Below, one piece after another: positions 50,081 to 61,958 of a DNA stretch of 64,000 nt. The stretch's first letter is position 1. Each line of letters starts with the position of its first letter. The stretch comes from Liolophura sinensis (taxonomy: Eukaryota > Mollusca > Polyplacophora > Chitonida > Chitonidae): contig NC_088302.1 in NCBI RefSeq assembly GCF_032854445.1, forward strand, positions 54,034,046 to 54,098,045, read 5' to 3'. Below the pieces are notes generated by a model. The model did no database searches, was not told the DNA's origin, and saw nothing but the letters and a program-made list of their open reading frames with translations. A program made the position numbers and the translations under genes.

Positions 50081-50276
50081 CAGGACTTGCATAGTACAAA
50101 TCTAACCGCCGAAGTGTCTGAAATGGTGGCGCTAATATTCTGTTTAATCACACTACTGATGTGTGTAGGGATGGGATACCTATGTCCAGAAAACGACAGC
50201 CCACGGCAAGTAGTTATTGTTGTCGTCGTCGTCGTCTTCGTAAGTGGTACAGCAATTCTCACTGGCTCAAAAACGG
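50081..50276 (+). other. Possible exon with two hydrophobic segments (low confidence)
   Basis: The frame is open from 50081, with an ATG at 50123. It reads MVALIFCLITLLMCVGMGYL, a polar loop (CPENDSPRQ), then a Val run and FVSGTAILTGSKT, ending at a good donor AACG|GTAAGT (GT at 50277). Two membrane segments joined by a short loop resemble the middle of four-helix membrane proteins such as claudin/PMP22 types. However, the Val run comes from a GTC microsatellite, and the upstream acceptor is poor. I list it as a candidate only. Confidence 0.2.
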
Positions 50277-51350
50277 TAAGTGGTATAGCTGGTGTCTGAC
50301 AAAACCGTTATTGTGTTTCGCTTATGTTTTTGTTATACTCACGAACACACGAACAAACACGCATTATAAACTGTTCAAACAGAGCTTTGCGCATAGTGTA
50401 CAGTTTATAGTTTCCCAACAAGTCTGCTCAGATGTTACACAAGAGATATCTTCAGCTGGCTTGAGGGAAAGCAATACTAAATGGAAAAGCCACCTGAAAA
50501 GGATTCCAAGTCTAAGGCAAGTAGCTTAATGGTAACTTAACTGGCATGACCTTTAAAGGACAGGAACGTCTTGGATCTAGCCCATGTATACTTGTATAAT
50601 CCAGGTGATAATTAGGTTTATAATTTCCAACAAGCTGTTCAATCATACCAAAGATCTCTTTCCAAGGCATGTACTTTGCTGGATTCTGTCATCTAACAAC
50701 GTCACAAACACCGTATTGTAGCTTGCATAAAATGTAGTATTTTGTCATTTTGTAATATACTGTAAAGCCAAGTATACATGCATGAGTAATTTCTATATAT
50801 CTTCTTGTGTACAATTTCGTTCATTTTATTGCTCTGAATACTGCTCAAGCATGACACATTTAGGACGGACAACCAATTGTTTGAAAAGATTGTAAGATTC
50901 AGTAGTATTGTAAGGACTGGATTTAATTCGTGTACAGTGTCCATTTGTGGCCTAAATGACACGCGCGGTTCTTCGCCGCTCTTCGGATCGCAGCAGAGAT
51001 GGTCGACTGTAAGCTTAGGGGGCCTACCCTGTAATGAATTTTCATTTGTCACGAATTCGACAAGATAGTGTGTGGACGAAAAATAAGTATATACTCATCA
51101 CATGGTGTGATTTAAAATCAAACGTGACACTGAATTCGCAGAAACCTTCAAACCAAACTATGCAGTTCGAATTACATGAAACCCCAGGTAGAATCGACAT
51201 AGTAGACGGGTTGCCTTGAAATTTGAATGGAACAAGAAACTTTGTACCTGGCTCGATTGTACACGAATATATTTTATGTCGTTGTGCAGGTTTCGTGCTC
51301 TTTACGTTTATGTTTCAGTTCGGTCTTACTTTTGTATATAATATTTTTTG

Positions 51351-51351
<1 letters not shown>

Positions 51352-51406
<55 letters not shown>
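51352..51406 (+). repeat. (GT)n microsatellite, about 55 bp
   Basis: Perfect GT dinucleotides are followed by imperfect TTTGTGAGTCTGTGTGTG. The run can adopt Z-DNA. The Cys/Val run in the reading frame over it is an artefact. Confidence 0.97.
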
Positions 51407-51409
<3 letters not shown>

Positions 51410-52167
51410 TGAGTCTGTGTGTGTTTGTTTGTTTTCTTTTTCTTGTGTTTTTATTCGGGATGATTTTACTTAGATACATAGTCATGTTACCTCATGTTTG
51501 CCACATTTCCGCGAGAGGTGAAAGAGAAGAAACTGGCCATCACTGTCTTCTATACTCTATAAAGGGTTGTGCTGCTATCTTGGCTCGCAATATATCACTG
51601 ACAGCACAAGCAAATTTTGTGAAGAAATCATGCGCAACGCGACGATTACGGGGGCGCCAGTGAAATCAGGAGAAACAAAAGCTCTGTCTCAACCTGCATA
51701 ACCAGATACGCTCAGTGATGGTGCGAAAGAGGACGCTTAATTAAGCTGGGTGGGTTAGATCTGAGATTGGTTGACCATGTTCCCAGCCTGGCTTCCATAT
51801 TAACCGCCCTGAATCGTTACGTTCAATAACCTGGGACTCAAGTGTTACCGACAAATCCACTCGGAGAGAACCTCACAAATCGCCATTTTCGAATGAGGTT
51901 CATACATCTGAGATCATCTTTTTTCCTCACAGTAGTTATTTCTAAATCTTTCTGGTCATTATCAAAACACAAAAAATTAAAGTTGATAGTCATAGTCCTT
52001 TCTGTGGTGTAGGTCAATCAAAACTTTCCACTAAATGGCAATTAGCGAAATTTGACATGGAGTAAATGCACCGGGTATATTTGTGTTCATTGTAATGTTA
52101 CTTTCTTTTCATTAATGAAAAAATATGTTGTATGAAGTCAGAAATAATATAGGATTGAAGGAAGCAT
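51407..52167. other. Non-coding stretch, nothing recognisable
   Basis: No repeats or plausible exons were found. Confidence 0.5.
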
Positions 52168-52291
52168 GTTTATTTATTTAATTGGTGTTTTACGCCGTAC
52201 TCAAGTTTATTTAACTCACACGACGGTTTCCAGAATTGTGGTGGGAGGAAACCTAAGACCATCCGCAGGTTGTTGGAAGACCTTCCCACGG
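52168..52291 (-). repeat. SINE A, 5'-truncated copy
   Basis: TTTATTTATTTAATTGGTGT, TTTTACGCCGTACTCAAGTT, GGTGGGAGGAAACC and CATCCGCAGGTTGTTGGAAG are present. The hairpin segment and the tRNA head are absent. Confidence 0.9.
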
Positions 52292-53654
52292 AAACATGTT
52301 TTTGTAGCGTTTTCATGTTACCGACAGAATACTTGAAAAGACTGAGTTTCAATTTAGTCAGTTGAAGGGTACAAATCTGCCTTTCTGAGCGTAAAGCTGG
52401 GAAGATTGAAACAGATCTCATGCAGATCTATTGATATACATATTGACTCTAACGGACAACTGAAATGCTCAATGATGAACGCTGAATGCTGATTACAGTT
52501 CAGCGTGAGGACTTCGGTGGTGAGGCTAAGCCTAAACAAGCCTGCGTACGTTGCACAGGTTTCAAAGGTCCAGGATGTTTTTGTGATGGCAGTCCATGTT
52601 GTAAGGCGAGTAAAGAGCAGCGCATGCGCTGTAAGGAGTATGAATGCCTCCAAAGAGATCTCAAGAGGCGCTCGAGTAATGTCCATCCTTGGCCATCGGA
52701 AGTAATAATGCTCTAATCGTCTCCAGTGCGAGGATGTCACTTTCTCATGTGCAACATTCTAGCTAAACTCACAAGATAACGGCGAGGTTACCTTTCGCCT
52801 AGGTGAAAACCTCTTAAATATACCGATCTTCTTTCAGTAACTGGGCTCACGTTCATACCATACTTCAAGGGCTTTCAAAAGTGTAATATTTCCGTGAAAT
52901 AGTTTTCAGAACAAAGCAAAACAGCAGGCAGCCACACAGAGAGAAACAAGCAAACAAACCGATCAGGAAATGAAAGCGCAACCATGGCAGAGAAAAAAGA
53001 ATCGTAACTTTGTGCCCATTCATTGTGAACCATTTCAAACAAAACTAGATTTCAGGCAGTTAGATATGCCAGACCAGCTATGCTTGGGGGTACATTGTGA
53101 CAAAACTGTCGTTTGCTGGGGCAGTATGGTACAATGCCATCTTCTACGATTTATCCACATCCCTCCACGTTAGAGACCCGGGTAGGTGACAGCTGAGCCC
53201 TCGGATATAGTCACATTACCCGTATATCAAATGTAGCACTAGCATACATAAATGTATATAAATCGATCGGTTTTTGTTTGCATTTAAAAGGTCGCTCGCT
53301 CACATGAAGTGTGTATTTGTCCTCTCCTGCTGAACCTTATGGCGAAAGAAAAGGTCTCGTTCGACAAAATATTTTCACACAAACTGTCAAGCAGACACAA
53401 ACAAAATCAGTATACAGGGCATTAGGAAAAAGTGTTGCGCAGAGCAAGCTGCTCATGCTAAACCAAACTGCAAATAATTCCCATGTCCTGATATCTCGTT
53501 TTGCTATGAGGGCAACCATTTAAATAGCAATACTGATTAACGTATTGTTACTTCATGCTCTTATAATTTATGCGGAAAGTCTAAAGTAAAACAACAAAAA
53601 CGTTTGATAAGTTATTTGGTTTTCTTTATTTGTGGGTTCAAGTTTAACTTACTC
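52292..53654. other. Non-coding stretch with one short Cys-rich frame
   Basis: The plus-strand frame from 52486 to 52716 has nine Cys in about 36 residues (ACVRC, CFC, CC and CKEYEC), but there is no signal peptide and no supporting splice sites. The same bases are also open on the minus strand. I treat it as unproven. Confidence 0.4.
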
Positions 53655-53799
53655 AGAGGTCGTACGTCGGAAGACCTGTGTGCAACCCAGTGATGACTCT
53701 GTCCCGTTTCCACCCACCCTTATGCTAGACGCTCTCGTATAAGTGAAGTATTCGTGAGTACGGCGTATAAAACACCAATCAATTAAATAAATTATCTGA
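53655..53799 (+). repeat. SINE A 3' half
   Basis: GGTCGTACGTCGGAAGACCT, TTTCCACCCACCCTTATGCT, AAGTGAAGTATTCGTGAGTA and a CGGCGTATAAAACACCAATC tail ending in AAATAAATTA are present. The head is absent. Confidence 0.85.
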
Positions 53800-53945
53800 T
53801 CGGCGTTCCTGAGGAGTTTTTCACTCATATGATGGCGGCCAGGTTTGTGGGCAGCGGAAATGGACGTGTCCGCAGTATAAAACTACCATCCATCGGCAAG
53901 CTGACCAGCAAGGGCTGGATTCAGTCATGTGATCACATTGGTCAG
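53800..53945 (-). repeat. SINE A-related copy, opposite orientation
   Basis: This copy abuts the preceding one tail to tail. GATCGGCGTTCCTGAGGAGT, CACTCATATGATGGCGGCCA and AAGCTGACCAGCAAGGGCTG are diverged matches to the reversed family. The pair makes an imperfect inverted repeat of roughly 145 bp arms. Confidence 0.7.
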
Positions 53946-54833
53946 CGTTCAGTCGGTTGTGACAAACGAAAAAGTTAGAAAAGGTTAACGATGAACTTGT
54001 GACAATCGAAGTCGTTTGATATATAACGCGTATGTATTCACTGTCTCCATTGTTTGTATACAGGACAACATAAGCTTGTAACAAACGCGACCCCACAGGG
54101 GTGGGGGTGGGGGAGCCGTGGGGCGCATTTTATACATGTTATCCATGCATTATCTTTATTATTAGAAACAACTATATGCTTGGTATGGTCGCAGCTATTT
54201 GATACACACTAATAACACATTAACTGTAACGCGGCTGTAACAATTACAACCGAGATATTTAATCTACCGTGCGTGTGTATGTTAGACCAAGACCGCTTGA
54301 ACCATAAGGTTGTTATAGTCTCTACCTCCCTACAGGTGCTTTTTTGTTTGTGGTGCCCAGACATTGTCTTCACTGTTTACACAAGTAGACTGTAAGTCGT
54401 TTGCTGTCTTTTATTACGTTACGTCTCTCATTTAACAAACTTTCTGCTGTGCACCCCATTGTTTTCCACATGATGGCCGAAAAGACAGAGTAAACAAAGG
54501 GCTTTGTACAGTTTAACGATCTCTGAATATAGTTTAGTAAATTCGTCAGTGAAATCTCCCACCACTGACGCTCAGGTTTTAATTCAAGTGCCCAAGGCGC
54601 TGTTTATACATGCTACATGACAATTTACGGCAAAAGCAATTTCTCTTTGTCTACGTAGCGGAGAAAATCATCAGCCTAAGAGAGGAACTACAGTAAGGAT
54701 ATAATTTAATATAAGACAATAAATACAATACTGGTGATGTCATCTTTATCAAAGATCAGCTGTGGTTTACTGAAGAGCAAGACAATGAGTTTAACGTGCT
54801 TAAGAATCATCTAATTAAAAAAAATGATGATTC
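53946..54833. other. Non-coding stretch, nothing recognisable
   Basis: A short G-rich patch lies at about 54099-54120 (GGGGTGGGGGTGGGGGAG). No exons or SINE pieces were seen. Confidence 0.5.
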
Positions 54834-55127
54834 TTTATCTAGTCAGTGTTGGCTATTTTAGCACGGTAGAGTTGCAATTTCAGAACGAAGCTCCACAAGT
54901 GTAGTAAATGAACATAAACGGCTGTAATTCATGACATCGTCAGTCCGACGGTGAAATTGGTTTATCAATACACCGCATACTTTATCTAGTCAGTGTTGGC
55001 TATTTTAGCACGGTAGAGTTGCAATTTCAGAACGAAGCTCCACAAGTGTAGTAAATGAACATAAACGGCTGTAATTCAAGACATCGTCAATCCGACGGTG
55101 AAATTGGTTTATCAATACACCGCATAC
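54834..55127. repeat. 147-bp tandem duplication, two copies
   Basis: TTTATCTAGTCAGTGTTGGC starts at 54834 and again at 54981. The copies differ at only a few bases (TCATGACATCGTCAGTCC against TCAAGACATCGTCAATCC), so the duplication is recent. The unit has no coding character. Confidence 0.96.
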
Positions 55128-57404
55128 TTTATTTATTCTTCTAAACATAATTTCGATCACATGACCGTTAACAGGTTGTTGAACACGGGACAGAGTGGAT
55201 ACCATAACACCTATGCCAAGTGGCTTGCGCACCTATGTACATAAAACTATTATCGAGTCAGTGGAGTCAGATTCAATCTCTTGACCTAGTGTCTATGAAG
55301 AAAGCAAAATGTTCTCTGACCAGTCCTTGAAAACCGTGCGAGGTCATGTGCGCGTCTCTTATATTTGTATTAAACTTTATGCTCTGATATCTACAGGACT
55401 GGATTTAGCCTCAGAGCATCTAAACCAAGCGATAATAACTGAACCATGCAGACCTTTCAAAACGTCACGCAATGTGGTACCACGGAAAACGAGAAAATCC
55501 CATTACCTGTAGAGGTAACTAACGTTACATGACCTGAATGGCTTAAAGGTATTGCCATTCCAAGAAATCACAAAGCGCGAAGGCTTTATTTTAACGATTC
55601 CTGATTTTGCATGATTTTGATGCACGTGTGAAACATTAATATATAATATGGTTAATTACTTCTGTCCCTGTTTTACTTCCTATGCACTCCCCATCCATCT
55701 TCTCTTATGTAATGTAAGGTGTATAATGCCCCCTATAATGAAACCATCTTACAATAATAACACTTAATCACTGGTACTTTTCTCCAGTTCTAACACGTGA
55801 GAAATGGCTCGATTGTACATAGATTTGTTATCCTTAGGACTTGCAATGGTGGGCTGTCAAGATCACCCCACTCGAATGGCCTAACATGTGCATAAATTAT
55901 CCCCCTTTACCTGTTTCACTCCAGCTTGGGAACATATGTTTTTCCGTTAGACATTTAATTCATATGACTGCATGAAACAGTGTCACTGGTTGGTCATGTA
56001 GATTTGCTCACATAATCCGTACGGGCCTATTCATAGGCACAAAGTAAGTGTCACACGAGGACAAGTAAAATGAAAGTGGGTGGAACATCACAAACAAAAC
56101 CTGAAGAAAAAGAAATATGAAAAACACCCCCAACCGGTTTGGAGCGATAAAAAATCTTCTCAAAATAAACAGTTTGCCACGTTCCCCTTTCTTAGACTGG
56201 TGACAACCACAGAAGGAGAGCTTCATATTTTTAGCGTGGGACTACCACGCGTTAAGACTTTATACACAGCCTGTATTTAGCGCTGTATAACTGCTGTACC
56301 CGGCACAACACGGTCCCGAGGCTCTGCAGTTGTCCGAGGAATGTGGCTATATTTAACACGGTTCAATGTGTAGCAATGTGTAGTCGTTATAGTGTCTGAT
56401 GTGTTTAAACCACTGGTGATGATAGGCTATTTCACGATACGTAGACCTAACCACACAGATCAATTCCCGACTGTATTAACACACACCAGTATTTGTCTGT
56501 GCAGCATCATAGCATCTACGCTATAATAACCTTAAATTCCGATGCTGGGTATATGATTGATATGGGCGGTGTTAGACACTGCGGTGTGCCTAAGTTCCAT
56601 GGATCTGTTAAATATTAACTGTATATTTTGTCAGCCAGTATATCCACAAAGACATTTGTCTCTGCCATTATTTATTTATACTGTACAAGACTGTTAACTT
56701 ATGTTCCTTGAAGGTTGTTGTCGATGTGCGAAAGGGCGGTGCTGAGTAAACCCGGAAAATGACAGTCGCGTGGTCTGAGAGGAAATAGAAAACAGAACTG
56801 AGAACGAGATGCATTACAAAATGCAGTCACGCTGAAGCTATACAGGTCGACTCATAGTGGGAAATGATACCAGATTATAGGCATACACAAGGATGTATTT
56901 TACTTTTATTTCTTTGTGTGAGATAAATGTTATCAATGTGAATGAATAAATCGAATGAATGTGACTTAATACAGCGTGTCTAGCGGGGTATTAGCCGGGT
57001 GGTGCAAACATATTTAAACCAGGACACAGTATTTAAGTATTAATATGACGTACAGATTTGCTTGTACATGAATAAATACAGCTAGACGTACATATGAAAC
57101 ACCTTACGTGTAGGCACAATTCATAGTATCAAGTTAATTCGAAGTGTTATTTACATATCCATTATAGCTCGGTACAAGCATTTTTTTGTCTTCCGTATTA
57201 GTTTTTCCAGAACATGCCTAAGCCGATAATTGCCTGTGACAGTTTATATTCCCAGTTTTAAACGTAGTGAACCACAATTTGCATGCACCTGCGTTTATAT
57301 TCCACTTCTATGTTATTTTTTCTGTCGAAATCCTACCTTTAGTATATTGTTAGCGTGGCTAGAGCCATGCGCAATCAAAAACTGTTACTGAGGCGCTATT
57401 ACGG
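55128..57404. other. Non-coding stretch, nothing recognisable
   Basis: Only short frames without coding character are present, and no arrays or SINE copies. Confidence 0.5.
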
Positions 57405-57666
57405 TGAGTAATTAATGACGTTGTAATACCGGTCCGCGTGCCGACGGGTCACGTGATCACCCAGACTGGCCAACGGTGTCGTCCGGGGGCAGGTGGAGGA
57501 ATAGACCAGCACGTCAAAACAATGAAGGGTGAAAACGAGGATGTCACAGGTATGCAGAAGTTCAGATGACAAGAGGTGAGGTAAACAAAGTGGTGTGTGA
57601 GCCGAGCAAAGCTTGTGACGTTGTGGATAGGTACACAGGGACTGGGCTTCTAACTAGTGAACAAAG
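57405..57666 (+). promoter_or_regulatory. Possible promoter or first exon (CpG-richer segment with good splice donors)
   Basis: This segment has more G+C and CpG than its flanks. It contains a CRE-like TGACGT (57416-57421), an E-box CACGTG (57450-57455), an ATG in fair context (AACAATGAAG, 57522) and two donor-like sites: ACAG|GTATGC at 57550 and AAAG|GTAAGC at 57667. This is the arrangement expected of a 5' exon for a plus-strand gene. No downstream exon is visible within the window, so it is only a candidate. Confidence 0.22.
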
Positions 57667-58986
57667 GTAAGCGGTAATATTAACATCCTCGTAATGCAAC
57701 AGTAGTTCGGTTAGAGCTCCCACAAGCTTTCAAAAAGTTCAGCTCTTTGCCAGTGCCATGGTATAAAAGAGACCAGTATTGTGACGGTACGGATTGTTAT
57801 ACATTGTGTTGATAGAGAGTGTTTTCACACATTGTCCATACGTCCATAAAGGTAACCTACTAAGATATATTATTAGGCCCAAGTCTGTGTTCACAGGGTA
57901 TGACGATCTGTCTGCTTTCTGTCTTACCATAGCATACTCCTGAACACTCCCAGAAGATTAAATATGTTGGGTTGTCAGAGTCCTAAGAAAGTAAGATTTA
58001 TCAGAATATTGTAATACTCGGATATCCTCACTGATGGGCTGACACAGTGACTGGCAGTGGTCATCCGAGGGAGGCTTGTCTTGTCAGGGTAAATGTCAAG
58101 TATGATATAGACGTCTTTTAGAGGCAATAGATCTTCTGTGCCTAATGATCTAGGACAAGATCTCATGTATCCATAAGGATAGTCGCCTAAATACATACCG
58201 CACCACATGGCCTGTATAATGTTTGTCGCATATGCTTCTGTGATATCAGTGTCTGGGTGTTCATCAGGTGAATATGTGACAGGGGCTGACAAATACCATA
58301 TATAACACACGATTTTCTTATAAACGCAATTGCCAGCTTTCCAACCTGAATGACAACGTGACATATAGGGTCTATACCGATAAATGAAAGACTAATCCCC
58401 TGGATATGTAAGATATCTTTGACCTTTAGCCTGTCTTGATAGTTGTTATAAATACCCTTTCTAGTTTGTAGGGACTATTCGCTATTTCAGAGAACTTCAT
58501 GTAAGGCGAAATTGCGAATTGTAGTTCACATTTAAGAACTACGGCACACGTTAATTGACAATGGGCGTATCCAGATCGCTGCACTTGTGTTGATCCACCA
58601 CGAGAGCGAGGTTTCGAATGGCAAAGTGCAACACGACATCACTGTTCACGAACAAAATTTTTACTGCCCATTTCTCCAGGATTGAAACGGAGTGTAATGA
58701 GGACGGAAATAAAATAAAGCGCCCCCTGTGCTCTATTTGCACATACACATTCGTATCAGCTGACATGAGAACACTGCACTCGGGTTACACACTTAAGTGG
58801 ATTCGAATACAGCCAATATGTATGCCAAATTAGATCACCGTTATTTCTGTGTTACGTGTGGCAATCGTGATGTCTAAAAATGATTTAATATAACTTCTAT
58901 ATTATGTAATGTGTATTCTGCCTCGCTGTCAGCTGTGGGCCGTGTGCTAATAAACATGTTAGAGGAGAAGAAAATTTAAATATCAA
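57667..58986. other. Non-coding stretch, nothing recognisable
   Basis: A 129-codon minus-strand frame (57975-58364) has no recognisable features. No repeats were noted. Confidence 0.45.
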
Positions 58987-59147
58987 TCAAACACGTCGTA
59001 CGTTGGAAGGTCTGCAGCAACCTGCAGATGGTCGTGGGTTTCCCCCGGGCTCAGCCCGGTTTCCACCCACTCTAATGCTGGCCGCCGTCGTATAAATGAA
59101 ATATTCTTGAGTACGGAGTAAAGCACCAATCAAATAAATAAATAAAG
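58987..59147 (+). repeat. SINE A, 5'-truncated copy
   Basis: ACGTTGGAAGGTCTGCAGCA, GGATGGTCGTGGGTTTCCCC-like sequence, the CCCGGGCTCAGCCCGG hairpin, GCTGGCCGCCGTCGTATAAA, a GAGTACGGAGTAAAGCACCA tail and AAATAAATAAATAAA are present. There is no tRNA head. Confidence 0.93.
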
Positions 59148-60860
59148 ATGCAGGACGCGATGGGCTCAGCGATTTATGCCATCTTTGCCGTTTTCAGGCT
59201 TTACGTGTATGGCGAGGAAAAAGCGCAAAATTATGCAACAGGCACCACCAGATAGAAAAAAATGTCCTCTTTTCAGCCTATGATTTCATTTTTTAAAGTT
59301 TTCTTCTCCTTTAGATAGAGAGGACATTTTAAACAACATCGAGTGTCACCGCTAAATCCCGAGTTAGTGGTATCGGGTTACACAACAAACACCGCTATGG
59401 TGGTGTCAAACCCTTAATCAATATATATGAGTCATGCCTGGATATCTAAAATCCTTGCCTACCCACTGTGTTATCGTATCGGATGTTATCGTATCGCATG
59501 GGTGCTTTATCGTACTTCAATGGTATATGCTACGTGGCTGTATGAATATAGTGGGATAGATGGGAAATCCTGGGATTTCGATATATACGTGCGATATACG
59601 TCGGTATGCATATTATCCATGGGAAATATATTTCCATTTAAAGAAAACAGTATATAAGTTATTGGGTCAGCGCCAAACCCACGAGCCGTGTCCTGGGTGG
59701 GTTATATTTAGGACCTCGTAAACGAGGACAGAAGCTTTATGTTACACAGTATACGGCGCTGTAGGCAGTTTTCCTGTTTCCTCTGAATTAATGAGGGGGT
59801 AAGTAAATGAGTGAAAGAACTGATACGGTTTCATGCCACATCGGCAAGCCGAATAAGGCGTATTTCTACCAGCAACATAAGTGCAAATTGATTAAATATT
59901 TATATATCTCTGGTTGTGTATGTCCCACCTATCATACAAAATGTATTCCGTACACTTTATAAGAAACAGAATTCCCAGGCACGGCAGATGTTTTCTGGAC
60001 GATCGAGTTCATGTTTATTTTCAAAACAAAACAATTCTCACTGATGAATGTTTACATTGTGTGACGTACATTCCCTGTTTCCAAAGTATTGTTGATAGAT
60101 AAGGTGTTCAGTGGGTTTGTGGGTTTGTTACGTATGAGCCATTGTTAGGCAAATGGGAAAGTGTAAGAAACAATTTGTATTATAAAGCACCAAACCGGTT
60201 GTGAAGTGTCATAAACCTGTCAGAAATCAACGTTTTTCTACTGTTGTCTTTGTGTTTTTATGTGTTTAATCCATAAATTACGAAATTCTGGCCTATCGGA
60301 TTTTTTCAATGTTAGGCAGATTAACTATGAAGAAAATGTAGTGTCAGTCAGGCGCCATTTACGTCAGCGATGTAGGCATACAGCTTGTGTCAAGTATGTT
60401 ATACGTTCAGTAATAACTGTCCGGTTAATTTCATTGACCTGTTTCTATATGCGCGTATCTTAAACGGTATATAGATACTTTAAAAGGTCGAAATGGTTTT
60501 GCTGGACAGTTTACCTACGAGTATAGGAATATCAAACATATAAACTTCATGGGGCATATGTGCATGTAGAACATGTACCAGTGTGTTCTTTTCTCAGTGT
60601 GTCTGCAACACATTCACGTGAGCGCTTACTTAAAGGAACATCACAAAGTGCAGACTAGACAGAGTTGCTTGTCGGTACCGTTAGGTATGATTTGGCTCAC
60701 CGATTATCCCTTACTATTGAACTATGGAGATAAACACTGTTTATAACTTTAACCCATAACATATTAGGGTGTGTTGATATGTGGACTGATTGTCACACAA
60801 TTCAGTACGTATGTAAGTGTAAATCATTTACCATCAAAAACCTAGAAAGCTGACACCACC
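59148..60860. other. Non-coding stretch, nothing recognisable
   Basis: Minor direct repeats occur (TTATCGTATCG, about 59470-59500). No exons were seen. Confidence 0.5.
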
Positions 60861-61487
60861 CTCTGTCAGTTTCACCCACTGACATGATCAGTTTCACCTA
60901 CTGACATGGTCAGCTTCACTCACTGACATGATCAGTTTCACCCACTGACATGATCAGCTTCACCCACTGACATGATCAGTTTCACCCACTGACATGATCA
61001 GCTTCACCCATTGACATGATCAGTTTCACCCACTGACATGATCAGCTTTACCCACTGACATGATCAGTTTCTCCCACTGAAATGATCAGTTTCACCCACT
61101 GACACGATCAGTTTCACCCACTGAAATGATCAGCTTCACCCTATGACATGATCAGCTTCACCCACTGACATGATCAGCTTCACCCACTGACATGATCAGT
61201 TTCACCCACTGAAATGATCAGCTTCACCCTATGACATGATCAGCTTCACCCACTGAAATGATCAGCTTCACCCTATGACATGATCAGCTTCACCCACTGA
61301 CATGATCAGTTTCACCCACTGACATGATCAGCTTCACCCACTGACATGATCAGTTTCACCCACTGACATGATCAGTTTCACCCACTAGCACGATCAGTTT
61401 CAACCACTGAAATGATCAGCTTCAACCTATGACATGATCAGCTTCACCCACTGACATGATCAGTTTCACCCACTGACATGATCAGTG
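60861..61487. repeat. 22-bp satellite-like array, about 28 copies
   Basis: Every unit contains a version of CTGACATGATCAG followed by TTTCACCCA or CTTCACCCA. The palindrome TGATCA is retained in nearly all units. Variant units (CTGAAATGATCAG and CTATGACATG) occur in pairs at about 61121, 61209, 61253 and 61407, at spacings that are multiples of 22. That shows multi-unit duplication. There are no unique spacers, so this is not a CRISPR array. Confidence 0.96.
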
Positions 61488-61958
61488 AAGAAACATAACA
61501 ATTATGGCCATTAAACAGCTACTACAGTTTGCCGAATGCAAGGCTGTAACCAAAGTAATCGGACTAAATAAACACGCCAGTGGATTTAAAATTGTCTGCC
61601 TGAGAAACAATTAAAGGATATTACCCATCCACAGTTTTAGTGACCATGAAATATGCTTAGTTAGAAATCGAATACATGTTTGATATATGGACCTAATACA
61701 TATTTAAATAATTCGGTGCATGCATGGTCGGCTTGGTGTCAGTACTCTGTATTCTGTGTCTACCTGGGCCGTGTCTTTGGCATTGTCTGCGGCATATATA
61801 GATAGGTGTATCCTGAGTGGGCCTACTAGCGGACCTGATATCAGTACTTTTCATATCTTGACTGCATGGGCGGGAGGTCAGGTCTTTGATACGGCCTTCC
61901 TTATCGGTAATGACATAATCCCGTCAGCCAGCGCAGACACGGTCGTTTTCAAGTTGTC

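Noticed and set aside
60861-61487. CRISPR-like array
   Set aside because: The 22-bp units are directly adjacent with no unique spacers, and the setting is an animal genome.
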